From: Streptomyces sp. NBC_01294
Lineage (GTDB): Bacteria; Actinomycetota; Actinomycetes; Streptomycetales; Streptomycetaceae
DNA length: 64,000 nucleotides
Direction: 5' to 3'
NCBI RefSeq assembly: GCF_035917235.1
Contig: NZ_CP108423.1
Coordinates: forward strand, 124,001 to 188,000
Under the pieces are notes generated by a model. That model worked only from the letters and a program-made list of their open reading frames with translations, was not told the origin of the DNA and did not search any database. This document shows, piece by piece, positions 37,571 to 48,029 of the stretch. Each line of letters opens with the position of its first letter. Position 1 is the first letter of the stretch. Position numbers and translations under genes: made by a program.

Positions 37571-38046
37571 CGTCCAGGCAGTCGCTCCTGCACCTCTTGC
37601 ATCAACCACCCGTTTCCGTCCGGGTCGCTGAACGAGGCGTAGGAGGCGTAGCTTCGGCCGTCCGGATCGCGGCCGTCGACCTGCACTTCAGCGCCGGTGT
37701 CGTAGACCTTGTGGAAGATTTCGCTTACCTCGACACCGTGACTGACGAGGTCGGCGCGGGCTTTGTCGAGGTCGTAGACCACGAGGTAGCCATCGGCCGA
37801 TCCAGGGGGCGCGGAGACGACCCCGCGGCCGAAGATGATCGAGCATTCCGACCCGGGCGGCGTCAGCTGGGCAATCCGGAATTCCGGGCCGGCCTCGAAG
37901 TCCGCATCGAGCCGCCATCCCATGCCCTGGTAGAAGCTCAGGGCACGATCGACGTCGGCGACCGGGATGAGGTGGACCTCGAGCTTCATGTCCACGGTCG
38001 CCTCTTTGACGCCGCCCTGTGCACCGCTCTGCTCTTGAGTGCTCAT
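37567..38046 (-). CDS. VOC superfamily (glyoxalase/bleomycin-resistance-like) protein
   Basis: A 159-residue single-chain protein with the paired beta-alpha-beta-beta-beta VOC fold. It starts LEVHLIPVADVDRALSFYQG, then MGWRLDADFEAGPEFRIAQL and a second half VVYDLDKARADLVSHGVEVS ending SFSDPDGNGWLMQEV, the typical terminal strand with metal/ligand Glu. It is similar to glyoxalase-like proteins often annotated without substrate. The 4-base overlap with the small downstream gene indicates an operon. The first about 20 residues (STQEQSGAQGGVKEATVDM) are probably unstructured, and the inner methionine is an alternative start. Confidence 0.85.
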   Translation of the reverse strand: MSTQEQSGAQGGVKEATVDMKLEVHLIPVADVDRALSFYQGMGWRLDADFEAGPEFRIAQLTPPGSECSIIFGRGVVSAPPGSADGYLVVYDLDKARADLVSHGVEVSEIFHKVYDTGAEVQVDGRDPDGRSYASYASFSDPDGNGWLMQEVQERLPGR

Positions 38047-38179
38047 AATCGTTTTCCCTGCGCCCGATTGCCCAGAAATCCATGAGGACGTGGCCACGCA
38101 GCTCTGGGCGGCCGAGCGGCTTGGTATCGAGGCCCCGCCACACAAGAGGGCATGTGTGATCGGTCGGTCAGGCACGGGC

Positions 38180-38285
38180 CTACCGGAGGGAACGGAAGAC
38201 CGTGCGCAACTCATCCACGAGGGGTTCCGGCTGCTCCCAGGCGGCGAAGTGCCCGCCCTTGGGCAGCTCGTTGCAGTGACCACCC
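38180..38285 (-). pseudogene. Alpha/beta-hydrolase (epoxide hydrolase-like) C-terminal fragment
   Basis: The minus-strand text HCNELPKGGHFAAWEQPEPL then VDELRTVFRSLR and a stop is the C-terminus of an epoxide-hydrolase-type alpha/beta hydrolase, including the catalytic histidine in GGHFAAWEQP. Nothing of the remaining about 330 residues precedes it. Immediately upstream is unrelated sequence, so this is a deletion remnant. It is too short to appear as a normal gene. Confidence 0.65.
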
Positions 38286-38450
38286 CGTGCCACCTACATC
38301 CCACGTTAGACCGATGGGGTACACGATGCACCCGGGACAAGCCCCGAGGTGCGCTGTGGCTGTACCCCGTGGCTGCACCCCGGGGGTCTGGAGTTCGCGG
38401 GACTTTCGTGACGGGTCGTGAGTTCTTTCGGCGGCCTGATCCGGCCGACC

Positions 38451-38555
38451 GGACCGGTGGTGGACGGACCGGTGGTGGACGGACCGGTGGTGGACGGACC
38501 GGTGGTGGACGGACCGGTGGCGGACGGACCGGTGGCGGACGGACCGGTGGCGGAC
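38451..38555. repeat. Seven-copy 15-bp tandem repeat
   Basis: Unit GGACCGGTGGTGGAC occurs four times, followed by three copies of GGACCGGTGGCGGAC that differ by one base. The period is a multiple of three, and one plus-strand frame reads a GPVVD/GPVAD pentapeptide repeat inside a 62-codon frame from GTG 38418. Ribosome-binding support for that frame is poor. Confidence 0.9.
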
Positions 38556-38677
38556 GGACTGCGGGTCGGCTGTCGCGGCGGGTGGTCACCGGGCTCCACG
38601 GGGTGAGGTGTTGCCGGTCAGCCGGGGCCGCGGGCAGGCTCCGAGTGACCAACGCGGCCCGGCACGCCGACCCGAGG

Positions 38678-39464
38678 TCACACGCCCGAGTCCGAGCCCG
38701 CGCCCGCACTCGCACCCGTCCCCGCGCTCGCCCCCACCCCCGCCAGTACGGCAACCGGGCCGCCCGACATCGCGCGGGCCATCCACCCGGAGGAGCGCAG
38801 GGTCTGCACGACGAAGGCGCCGCGGCCCACCCCGAGGGTCCGCAGGGCCGGGCCGTGGTCCACCGCGACCAGGGCGGCGGCGCCCCAGCAGTCCGCGCCA
38901 CCCGGCCGTCACCGCCCGGCGGGCAGGCGGGGGCAGCCCGGCGAGGCCCTCCCGCAAGCGCAGGCAGTGGAACAGGACGTGCCGCCCCTCGTCCGCCAGG
39001 ATCCGGCCCGCGACCTCGGAGGTCAGCGGGTCGGCGGCGCCGTCGCGCAGGGCCCGGTAGTACCCCAGAGCCACCACCTCGGCGATCATCAGCACCAGCA
39101 GCTCCACCCGCAGTCCGAGCAGCCGCCGCACGCGGACGAATACCGCGTCGCTCCAGTGCCCGTCGAGGGTGCCGGCTCCGCCGGCCGCCAACAGCAGCTT
39201 CAGCATGCGCGCGTGGTTCTGCTCATCGGCGATGAAGAGCCGGACGGCCTCGGAGTAGACCGGATCGCCCGCGAGGTCGGCCTTGCCGGAGAGCGCGGAG
39301 CCGTCGCCGTCCTCGCCGACCTGGAACTTCTGGATGCTGCGGACGATCTCGGCCGGCAGCTGCGCACCCTTCCCCCAGTCGGGGTCGCCCAGAGCCGCCC
39401 GGCGCTCCCGCTCGGCCTCGAACTCGCCCACCCACGCCTCGTACCCAGTTTTGATCATGTTCAA
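38678..39464 (-). CDS. Ferritin-like diiron protein (frameshifted)
   Basis: About 260 residues of helical, ferritin-like fold. Metal-ligand motifs are visible: VRLFIADEQNHARMLKLLLA (ExxH on one helix) and RILADEGRHVLFHCLRLREG (second ExxH), with EVVALGYYRALRDG supplying another Glu. It begins MIKTGYEAWVGEFEAERERR. After an indel near 38900 the C-terminus continues as VDHGPALRTLGVGRGAFVVQ and ends in an Ala/Gly/Ser tail at 38678. It probably binds two irons as an oxidase, a hydroxylase-like enzyme or an oxidative-stress protein. The exact subfamily is uncertain. An AT-richer promoter region lies at 39455-39520. Confidence 0.72.
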
Positions 39465-39587
39465 GAATCTACCGACTGTTGAGCGTGTTCAAAAGGATGG
39501 GAATGTCATGGCCGCGTAACAGAACCGGCCGGCGGGGATCTACGGACCGGCGACGACATATGCCGGTGAGTGACTTACCATCCAGGC

Positions 39588-39926
39588 ATGAGTGATCGTG
39601 CGATGCAGGAACCGACCCTCCTCCTCCTGACCGCCTTGGCGGACGAGCCCCGCCACGGGTACGCGATCGCACGCGAGGTGGAACTGATCTCGGGCGGACG
39701 CGTCAAGATGCGTACGGGCACCCTGTACGGAGCCCTGGAACGCCTCCTGGGTCAGGGACTGATCGAAGTCCACGAGGAGCAGATCGTGGACAGCCGGCTG
39801 CGGCGCACCTACAGCCTCACCACCACCGGCCGCCAGAGCCTGGCCGCAGAGGCGGAGAGGATCGCCGCCACCGCACGCGAGGCCGCTCGCCGCCTGGGCG
39901 TCTCCGGAAAGACGGCCACGGCGTGA
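39588..39926 (+). CDS. PadR family transcriptional regulator
   Basis: A 112-residue winged-helix regulator: EPTLLLLTALADEPRHGYAI, then REVELISGGRVKMRTGTLYG, ALERLLGQGLIEVHEEQIVD and RRTYSLTTTGRQSL. This is the typical PadR pattern with the conserved G-T-L-Y turn. Its stop overlaps the GTG of the next gene (GTGA), coupling it to a membrane protein. This regulator-membrane pair is frequent in actinobacteria. The gene is intact. Confidence 0.9.
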   Translation: MSDRAMQEPTLLLLTALADEPRHGYAIAREVELISGGRVKMRTGTLYGALERLLGQGLIEVHEEQIVDSRLRRTYSLTTTGRQSLAAEAERIAATAREAARRLGVSGKTATA

Positions 39927-40818
39927 ACCCTCGTCTGCTGCGCCTGTACCCCGCCGGTTTCCGCCGCGCCTTCGGCGACGAGATAGCCGAGGCCTACCGG
40001 GAGGCGACCGAGGATGCCGGCCCGGTCACCCGCCTGCGGGAAGCCGGAGACATCGTGGCGCACGCGCTGCGCCTTCGCCTGGGGGTGGGGTCCGCGCACC
40101 GCGGCGGACGCCTCTTCGCGGCCGCGGCGCCCTTCGCGCTGGCCGCGACGGGCGCGCACGCCGCCTTCCGGCTCGCTTCGACCGTCAACCTCGCGTACGT
40201 GAGCGGACAACCCGACTTCGCGGATCCCCTCGGCTACGCGATCAACGGGAGCTTCCTGCTCACCCTCATCGGCGCGGTCGTGGCACTGAGCGGACGCTTC
40301 GCCGTCGGCGCACGGTGCGCCTTCGCCGGAGCGGCCGGAACCGCGGCCTGCCTGCTCGTCGCGGTGCTGCCGGGCGCCCTCGACATGCCGCTGGAACACG
40401 CGGCCTACCTCGCGCCGCCGCTGCTGGTCGCCGCCATCCCGCTGGTCTGCCCTCGGACCTGCGCCCACCGAGCCGGATCAGGAGCGCCGCGGGTCTCGTG
40501 GCGCTCCTGCTCTGGGCTCCGCTGTCGTGGTGATCCTCGCCCTGCTCGATGCGGGCGGGCTCGGCATGATCGTGCTGTGGCGCTTCACCGTGGCGGTGGC
40601 CGCCGCACTGGTCCTGGCGGGGCGGCCCGCCCTGTCCGGTGTCCGCACCGCAGGCCAATTCGCCCTGGCCGCCACACCGTTCCTCGTCACCGGCTACTTC
40701 GCCGGGGGCGGCGGGCGAGGACACCGCGCTCCCGTGCCTCGCGCTGCTCGCGTGCACGGCCCTGGCCGATGCGCCTGTGGCGCCGCAGGAGCTCCGACTG
40801 CGGCCGGTCGTCGCCTGA
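39923..40818 (+). CDS. Multi-span membrane protein coupled to PadR (frameshifted)
   Basis: A protein starting VNPRLLRLYPAGFRRAFGDE, a cytoplasmic helix typical of the permease-like partners of PadR regulators, followed by about six helices: LFAAAAPFALAATGAHAAFR, GSFLLTLIGAVVALSGRFAV, AAGTAACLLVAVLPGALDMP, and after indels near 40465 and 40530, LVALLLWAPLSWVVILALLD, and ATPFLVTGYFAGG. The last frame ends QELRLRPVVA with a stop at 40818. The function is unknown. The start overlaps the PadR stop. Confidence 0.7.
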
Positions 40819-40821
40819 ACC

Positions 40822-41695
40822 CCGCGACTGCTCGGGACCGCGCGCAGCCGTCGCGGGGCCGGGTCCGGTGCGCGGTCCCGCTGCCCGGGGCGGTCGGGCG
40901 CGTGTTCCACGCCGGCGCCGACGCGGATCTTGGACTGGCCGTGCGCCGAGTTCCTCCCAGTCGTCCATGAAGCGGGCGGCCAGCCCGACGCTTCGCTGGC
41001 GAGGATCGAGCGAGGGTCTGGGTGCGGTAGTAGAAGTCCTCGCGCAGCACCTGGTGTTCGGCGCCGGTGGTGCGGTCGAAGGTGAAGTCGAAGTAGCCCC
41101 CGGGCGCCAGCACGCGGCCCACGTGGGCGAAGCACTCGTCGATGACGTCGATCGGCGAGTGCGAGAACACGCTGTGCGCGTGGACGACGTCGAAGTAGTC
41201 GTCGGGGAGGAAGTCCAGCTTCAGGTTTTTGGTGATGGTGAGGTGCGGGACCTTGGCCTGCAGCCCCCGGTCGGTCAGGGTCTGCTTCGCGGCGATGAGG
41301 ATGTCGGGCGAGATGTCGATGCCGTAGTAGTGGCCGGCTTCGAGGTAGTCGATGAAGCGCCAGCCGGCGCGCAGGTTTCCGCAGCCGATGTCCAGCATGC
41401 GCGCCTCGGGCGTCAGGCCGTGCGCGAGGAGGTAGTCGAACTGCATCCGCCCCAGCGCGAGCCAGCGCTCGTGGGTCTGGCTGCCGACGGCCGCCTCGGG
41501 GTTGCGGCGCGTGTCCGAAGGCCATCACGGCCCGGCCGGCCGCTCCACGTGTGGTCGGGGTGCCGGGCGGCCAGTCCACCGGTCACGGGCGGCCCGCTTC
41601 AGGTACGGGGCGATGCGGTGCGGGCGGCTCGCGGCGTAGCGGACCTTGTGGACGAGGGACTCCCGGTTCGCGGTGAGGTTCTTCCTTGTGGCCAT
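40822..41695 (-). CDS. SAM-dependent methyltransferase (frameshifted)
   Basis: A class I methyltransferase. The N-terminal basic helix ATRKNLTANRESLVHKVRYA is followed after an indel near 41545 by GSQTHERWLALGRMQFDYLL, motif I ARMLDIGCGNLRAGWRFIDY, the acidic loop YYGIDISPDI, motif LDFLPDDYFDVVHAHSVFSH and VGRVLAPGGYFDFTFDRTTG. The C-terminus has indels near 40985 and 40945, reading AARFMDDWEELGAR then SKIRVGA. The stop is not certain; the frame runs toward the convergent membrane protein. The fold resembles glycolipid or small-molecule methyltransferases. ATG 41695 has a clear basic N-terminus. The substrate is unknown. Confidence 0.75.
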
Positions 41696-41922
41696 GGGCA
41701 CTCCATCTCCGTCGCAAGGCGAATCTCCGGCTGCAGGCAGGTGCGGGCTGCAGCCGGGAAGGATCTTCAGGTCTCCACCATACGTCGCCAGACCGGCCAT
41801 CGCCCTGGCCACCTGAGTGACACTGCGCAGGCGGGGGTCCCCTCGGGTGCGCAACGATGCGCCCGCAGGGCACCGCTGCGGCGCGGACCCACATACGCGA
41901 GGGGGCGCACCCGGGCCCCCAC

Positions 41923-42345
41923 TCAGGGGGAGAGGATCGCCGAGGCGGTGGTCCGCCACCCGGCGACCGTTCTGGCCGCGAGGTACAGCACGCGTACGCG
42001 CTGGAACTCGCTGCCGCCGCTTGTCATGTCGCGCCCAGGTCACCTCGATGAGCGCGGACCGCTCGTTCAGGGCGCGCACTTCGGGATCGAGCGCCGTGCT
42101 GCCTCCGTAGCCGGCGTCCCGCAGGGTCTGCAGCTCGTGGGCGAGTCCCGCGGCGAGCGCGGCATCGGAGGCGAGCACGGGACATGGGCGGCGTCCGTGG
42201 TCATGGTGATCGGCGCATCGAAGTAGTCGAGCAGCGGCGCCGGGTCGGTACGCCCGGCGGCAGCCAGGCCGATGAAGGTGGCCACGTACTGGTCGAACCA
42301 GGTCCTGACGTCCGCTTCGACTGCGGAGAGATCCGTGTGCGGCAT
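41923..42345 (-). CDS. NTF2/SnoaL-like protein (frameshifted)
   Basis: About 140 residues: VEADVRTWFDQYVATFIGLA, DYFDAPITMTTDAAHV, then after an indel near 42170 LQTLRDAGYGGSTALDPEVR, ALNERSALIEVTWARHD, and after another near 42020 FQRVRVLYLAARTVAGWRTT with the end SAILSP at 41923. The pattern of an N-terminal helix and a curved sheet with E-V-T-W fits the NTF2-like superfamily, as ligand-binding or isomerase-like protein. There is no catalytic motif to name a reaction. Confidence 0.62.
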
Positions 42346-42575
42346 GCGCTTCCTTGCTCTCGTGCAGGGCCGGGCCGACCGCCGACTCACCCGGACGGCC
42401 CAGCAGAGAGTCGGCGGATGTGTGGAGTGTGGCGATATGTCCCAGATTGCCACTCGGTGCGCCGCGGGCCAACGCAACGCGCCCGCCGGCCGGGGTCCGG
42501 CAGGCGCGGTGCTGCGCGAGCCGGCGGCTCAAAGGCGCGACTCACCGTCAGTTGCCGTTCTGACACTATGAAGAG

Positions 42576-42983
42576 ATGAAGAAGAGCATGCGTCAGACCG
42601 TCGGTTCCGGGTCACCGCTGGAGCCGCAGATCGGCTTCTCACGCGCGGTGCGGGCAGGAGACCACGTCGCCGTTGCGGGGACGGCTCCCATCGGGGACGA
42701 CGGCTCGACCGTCGGCCCCGGCGACGTCCACGCCCAGACGGTGCGGTGCCTGGACATCGCCGAGAAGGCACTGCAGGACGCCGGGGCATCGATCGAGGAC
42801 GTCGTACGGACCCGCATCATGCTCACGGACGTGACGCAGTGGAAGGAGGCCGCACGCGCGCACGGCGAGCGGTTCAGCTCCATCCGGCCCGCGTGCACGT
42901 TCGTGGAGGTCTCCCGTTTCATCGACCCCGACTGGCTCGTCGAGGTGGAGATCGACGCGGTGATCACTCGGGAACGGAGCTGA
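42576..42983 (+). CDS. RidA/YjgF/Rid family protein
   Basis: A 135-residue Rid protein. SPLEPQIGFSRAVRAGDHVA, VAGTAPIGDDGSTVGPGDVH, then QTVRCLDIAEKALQDAGASI with RTRIMLTDVTQWKEAARAHG and the end RPACTFVEVSRFIDPDWLVE. The conserved R-x-R in VVRTRIML and E in VEIDAV are present. Canonical RidA proteins hydrolyse reactive enamines/imines formed by PLP enzymes. This sequence is nearer the Rid6/7-type paralogues, for which activity is less clear. The gene is intact. Confidence 0.85.
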   Translation: MKKSMRQTVGSGSPLEPQIGFSRAVRAGDHVAVAGTAPIGDDGSTVGPGDVHAQTVRCLDIAEKALQDAGASIEDVVRTRIMLTDVTQWKEAARAHGERFSSIRPACTFVEVSRFIDPDWLVEVEIDAVITRERS

Positions 42984-43018
42984 TTCGCTGAGGAGCCGAA
43001 GGGGGCTGAGGGGGCTGA

Positions 43019-44209
<1,191 letters not shown>

Positions 44210-44230
<21 letters not shown>

Positions 44231-44728
44231 CCACAGAGCGAACAGACGTCGCCGCCTGCGAGGTTGAGTCGTGAACGCCGCTTGCGGGACACCCAGCGCA
44301 TCGAGCCGTGACATGAGCTGAACCTCTTGCTCTGATGTGACAGCGATCCACAGGGCTGTGCCCGTGTCGCTGGCGCTGAAGATCTCTCGACCCTGTCGCC
44401 ACGCCTCGGCATGAATCGTGTAGGGAGCCATGGCCAGAAGCACGTCGAATTGCGTGTCGTCGCGGACATCGATGTCGATCCCCATGCCAGGGTCACCTTT
44501 CGCAGAGCGGACGCCCTCGGCCACCTCGTTGGAGGCCATTGACAACACCTGCTCGTACGCGGGCGCCACTTCCCGTGGCCAGGCGATATCACTGTAGGCA
44601 TCGACGTAAGCCGTCTCGATGCTCGCGACACGGACGTCCGCCTCACGGTGAACACGTACCACGTCTGCTGCCTCCAGGCCGTCTCGGAGGAACAGGTTTC
44701 GACGTGGTTCATCGGCTTCGCTGGTCAT
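44210..44728 (-). CDS. Hypothetical protein with altered C-terminus
   Basis: A 172-residue protein starting MTSEADEPRRNLFLRDGLEA, with IETAYVDAYSDIAWPREVAP, DPGMGIDIDVRDDTQFDVLL and SDTGTALWIAVTSEQEVQLM. The acidic soluble sequence is of no recognised family. Its last residues (ALWSRHRVA) overlap the IS remnant, so its 3' end may have been changed by the insertion. It points toward the aldo/keto reductase gene on the other strand. Confidence 0.6.
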
Positions 44729-44741
44729 GCGGATCAGCCTT

Positions 44742-45872
44742 TCACACGCCGATGTCGTCCGTTTGAAGCGCCTGACCTTCGCGGCTGTGGCTGCCGTTGT
44801 GGCACGCAGCTGACGACTTCGCTACGCAACAGGCGCAACGCAACCCTCCATGACGACCGGACGACCGGACGACCGGACGGCCTGCCGGCTCCAGCCGCCC
44901 GGTCGGGGATCCCTGATGCGGGGTGGGACCAGATCGGGCCGTTGGCGGAGCCGCTCGGATCCGGATTTCGGACCGGACCGGTCCGCTTGCCGGATCGCCC
45001 GAGGGCTGCCGCGCCGCTGGTCGCGTCACGCGGTCCGGGACGGCTGCTCCCTCGAGGAGCCGGATGCGGAACAGGTCGAGGACCGTGGTCGAGGTCGGCT
45101 GCCGCGTGGGCTGTCCGGGTTCGTCGATGAGTAGGTGCTCCGTCAGGACGGAGTGCGGAGCGAGGGCGCTCGCCGGGTTCGCGGCCTCGGCGTCCAGCTC
45201 GACAGCGACGAACGCATCGCCGAGTTCGCGCCGCAGGTACGCGAACCGGTCGCCGGGTACGAGCCGGTCGCCCCGGAAGCGCAGCCCCAGGACCTGGAGC
45301 CCGTCGCGCTCGCAGCGCCGGCGGACGACCGCGAGTTCCCCGGGGCTGATGTCGATGGCTCCCGCGCGGCTTCGGGTACAGGCCAGCGGAAGCGACGGCT
45401 GGGACAGCACGGGGGCGACGAGGCGTTCGTCCGTGGCCATGGCCAGGGCGAATCCGCCGGTCAGGCACATGCCCACGGCGCCGACTCCGGGGCCGCCGCA
45501 GCGCTCGTGTTCGGCGGCGGCCAGGGCGCGCAGCCACCGTACGACGCGTGAGCTCCGTCCCGTGGCCAGCAGCGTGAACTCCCTGCTCACGCAGACCTGC
45601 CACAGCGACGAGGCCAGGGAGCGGCCGACGCTCGGCCAGCCGACGGCGGCGGGATCCGTGTCACGGCCGGGCTCGCCGAAGAGCACGGGCAGCACGGCCG
45701 TGCAGCCGGACGCCGCCACGCGTTCGGCGAATCCGAGGACCTTGGGGGTGATGCCGGGGATCTCCGCCATGATGATCACTGCGGGGCCGGTGCCCCGGCG
45801 CAGTAGCCGGCGGGTGGCTCCGTCGTGGGTGAACGTGCTCTTCGTGAAGCCGGTCAAGTCGTGGTCTGCCAT
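44742..45872 (-). CDS. Dienelactone hydrolase family protein
   Basis: An alpha/beta-hydrolase with the dienelactone-hydrolase cysteine nucleophile in VGAVGMCLTGGFALAMATDE (about residue 136). Other blocks are AVIIMAEIPGITPKVLGFAE, LQVLGLRFRGDRLVPGDRFA (acidic triad member nearby) and FVAVELDAEAANPASALAPH, with the expected late histidine. ATG 45872 is preceded by GAAGGAG. The core ends at about residue 272 (TTVLDLFRIRL). The further about 100 residues are low-complexity and cross an 8-bp tandem repeat, so the true stop was probably lost and the real 3' end lies near 45050. The substrate is unknown. Confidence 0.75.
   Translation of the reverse strand: MADHDLTGFTKSTFTHDGATRRLLRRGTGPAVIIMAEIPGITPKVLGFAERVAASGCTAVLPVLFGEPGRDTDPAAVGWPSVGRSLASSLWQVCVSREFTLLATGRSSRVVRWLRALAAAEHERCGGPGVGAVGMCLTGGFALAMATDERLVAPVLSQPSLPLACTRSRAGAIDISPGELAVVRRRCERDGLQVLGLRFRGDRLVPGDRFAYLRRELGDAFVAVELDAEAANPASALAPHSVLTEHLLIDEPGQPTRQPTSTTVLDLFRIRLLEGAAVPDRVTRPAARQPSGDPASGPVRSEIRIRAAPPTARSGPTPHQGSPTGRLEPAGRPVVRSSGRHGGLRCACCVAKSSAACHNGSHSREGQALQTDDIGV
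44853..44881. repeat. Short 8-bp tandem repeat
   Basis: GACGACCG is repeated three times in a row followed by GACGG. It lies in the doubtful C-terminal extension of the dienelactone hydrolase frame. Confidence 0.8.
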
Positions 45873-46035
45873 GCGCCCTGCTCCTTCCCTCTGCCCTTCT
45901 GGATCCACCTCAAATTACCGATAAGTAGAGGGGTGTGGGGTCTCACGCTTCTGCGAACTGCGGCGCGACAGCTACCGCGCGCCGCTTCTCGGCACATCGG
46001 CCCCGGCGCGGCACCGGCCGGGCCACGTCTGCACC

Positions 46036-46066
46036 TTGACCTCAACCAAACCTGAGGTCCTAGCTT
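46036..46066 (+). promoter_or_regulatory. SoxR/MerR-type promoter before the VOC gene
   Basis: TTGACC (46036-46041) and TAGCTT (46061-46066) are 19 bases apart, and GACCTCA (46038-46044) with TGAGGTC (46053-46059) forms a perfect dyad in the gap. The 18-base core CCTCA...TGAGG has the arrangement of known SoxR boxes. It reads toward the VOC gene 52 bases downstream. No merR/soxR gene is adjacent. Confidence 0.75.
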
Positions 46067-46117
46067 CGTTGCAGAGCCGCAGGAGCCCACCGGCGGCACT
46101 TTACGAAGAGGTTCGCC

Positions 46118-46602
46118 ATGACCGAGCACACCGTCCCCGTCGAGATCCCCGACCGCTACCGCTACGCCGTGGTCCCTCACATCATGGTCGACGACGCAGC
46201 CGCGGCGATCGACTTCTACCAGCAGGCCTTCGGCGCCCGTGAGGAGTTCAGCTCGACGCCCCGGGAGGCGGCGTCCTGCACGCCGAGATCAGCATCGGAC
46301 GGTCGGCCCTGATGCTGGGAGACGCCGGCGTGGACGAGGCGGAGGCCGCCTCCTTCGCCGCGCCGGCTGCCCTCGGCGGCACGTCGGTGACGCTGCACGT
46401 CTTCGTGCCGGACGTCGACGGCCTGGCGAAGCGCGCGGAGGCCGCCGGCGCCGAGATCCTCCAGCCGCCGACGGACATGTTCCACGGCGACCGCACCGTC
46501 ATCCTCAAGGACCCTTCGGGCCACATCTGGGTCTTCCTGACCCACATGGAGGACGTCTCGAACGAGGAACTCCGGCGTCGTCTGGCCGCCTTCGCCGAGT
46601 GA
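46118..46602 (+). CDS. VOC superfamily protein, PhnB-like (frameshifted)
   Basis: About 160 residues: VVPHIMVDDAAAAIDFYQQA and FGAREEF, then an indel near 46255 to VLHAEISIGRSALMLGDAGV, SVTLHVFVPDVDGLAKRAEA and GDRTVILKDPSGHIWVFLTH. This is the PhnB/3-demethylubiquinone-methyltransferase-like VOC pattern, with the terminal strand and D-P-S-G-H-I-W motif. The SoxR-like promoter upstream suggests induction by redox-active compounds. A role in binding or degrading such compounds is inference. Confidence 0.82.
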
Positions 46603-46649
46603 CGGGTGCGGCGACCGAGCCGGCCTCCGACGAGAACACGCGCGATGTT

Positions 46650-47281
46650 TCAGCCGGTGCGCGTCCACAGGGTGAGGTCACTGCTCGTGGCGACCGCGAG
46701 CGTCCGCCCCGACGGGGAGAAGCCGACTGCCCGCAGTTCCAGTAGGAGGAGTGGAAGATGTGCCACCACCGCTCGCCGTGCGGGCCGGAGTGAGGCAGTC
46801 CGCCATCGGTGGAGAGCAGTACGCGGTCATTCGGCCAGGCAGGGCTGACGACTTCCAACGTCCAGCCGTCGGCGGTCGTATGGTGCAGGCCGCCACCGTA
46901 GAGCCCCGCAATGTGCACCCAACTGCCCGATACCGGACCCAGACCGGGGCAGACGAGGCCGGGCGTCGCGTCCGGGGTGCTGTACTCGGGGTCGGGGTCC
47001 CGGTCGCGCACGATCTTCTCCCCCGTGACCGTGTCGAAGAGGCCGTGGCCGTCACGCGAGACGACCATCACCAGGTCGTGGCCGGTGTCGGCGTGCGAGG
47101 CGAAACCGATGCCGAGAAGGCCCCCGACAGGGACACAGGGATCGAACACCGGTCGCCAGGCAGCAGGGGCCGGGACCACGGGGGCGGCGAGCAGCCGGTC
47201 CCGCAACTCTTCCTGATACGGGGACAACCCTGTCGTGCTGCTGACCGACGCGGGAGTCGACTCCGTGTTCCATTTCGCCAC
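46650..47281 (-). CDS. Hypothetical protein, SUKH/WD-like end (frameshifted)
   Basis: About 210 residues: SPYQEELRDRLLAAPVVPAP, VGGLLGIGFASHADTGHDLV, VVSRDGHGLFDTVTGEKIVR, WTLEVVSPAWPNDRVLLSTD, and after an indel near 46740 LELRAVGFSPSGRTLAVATS with the end SDLTLWTRTG at 46650. The last segment looks like a single WD40 blade, and the middle like a beta-propeller-derived protein. No family or function is assigned. Confidence 0.6.
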
Positions 47282-47378
47282 CGGGCCATGATGCCGCAGG
47301 ACCCCGCCCGGGCGAGGTGGAAGACCGGGACGGACCGGGACCGGGACCGGGACCCGGACCGGTGTCTATGCTGCCGGA

Positions 47379-48029
47379 ATGATCAAGCCTATTGAACTCG
47401 TGATATTCGACTGCGACGGTGTGCTGGTCGACAGCGAACGCATCGCGCTCCGCATCCAGGTCGCCCTGGGAGCGGAGTTGGGGTGGCCGCTCACCGAGGA
47501 CGAGATCGTCGAACGGTTCATCGGGCGCTCCAGATCCTCCATACGCGAGCAGATCGCCGCCCGGCTCGGCGAGGGGACGGCCGACCTCTGGTGGGAGCGG
47601 CTCGAGCAGCACCACCGTGAGGCCGTGGACACCGGGTTGTCCGCCGTCGACGGACTGCCCGAGGCGCTCGACGCGATCACCCTGCCGACCTGCGTCGCCT
47701 CCAGCGGCTCCCACGAGAAGATGCGGCACACGCTCGGCCGCACCGGTCTCTACGCACACTTCGCGGGCCGCATCTACAGCGCCTCCGAGGTAACCCACGG
47801 CAAGCCGGCCCCGGACCTCTTCCTGCACGCCGCACGGCAGATGGGTGTCGACCCCGCGGCGTGCGTGGTGGTCGAGGACAGCCGGCCGGGCGTCCAGGCC
47901 GCCCGCGCCGCCGGCATGCGGGCGTTCGGCTATGCGGGCGGGCTGACCCCGGGCGAGCGGCTCGAAGGCGCCGACACCATCGTCTTCCAGGACATGCGTG
48001 ACCTGCCCGGTCTCATCGCCGGAGGGTGA
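47379..48029 (+). CDS. HAD family hydrolase (beta-phosphoglucomutase-like)
   Basis: A 216-residue HAD phosphatase/phosphomutase. Motif I FDCDGVLVDS (Asp11 nucleophile, Asp13), helical cap LTEDEIVERFIGRSRSSIRE, motif II VASSGSH, motif III HGKPAPDLF and motif IV VVVEDSRPGVQAARAAGMRA. The subclass and cap match the DhaK-neighbour or beta-phosphoglucomutase-like group (often annotated as phosphoglycolate phosphatase-like or GS-like hydrolase). ATG 47379 precedes a classic start. The gene is intact and the substrate is unknown. Confidence 0.88.
   Translation: MIKPIELVIFDCDGVLVDSERIALRIQVALGAELGWPLTEDEIVERFIGRSRSSIREQIAARLGEGTADLWWERLEQHHREAVDTGLSAVDGLPEALDAITLPTCVASSGSHEKMRHTLGRTGLYAHFAGRIYSASEVTHGKPAPDLFLHAARQMGVDPAACVVVEDSRPGVQAARAAGMRAFGYAGGLTPGERLEGADTIVFQDMRDLPGLIAGG

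Noticed and set aside
38451..38555. Possible CRISPR array
   Set aside because: The 15-bp units are contiguous with no unique spacers, so it is a simple tandem repeat. No cas genes are nearby.
38418..38606. GPVVD pentapeptide-repeat ORF as a gene
   Set aside because: No ribosome-binding site, a weak GTG start and no conserved ends. Kept only as a repeat and a finding.
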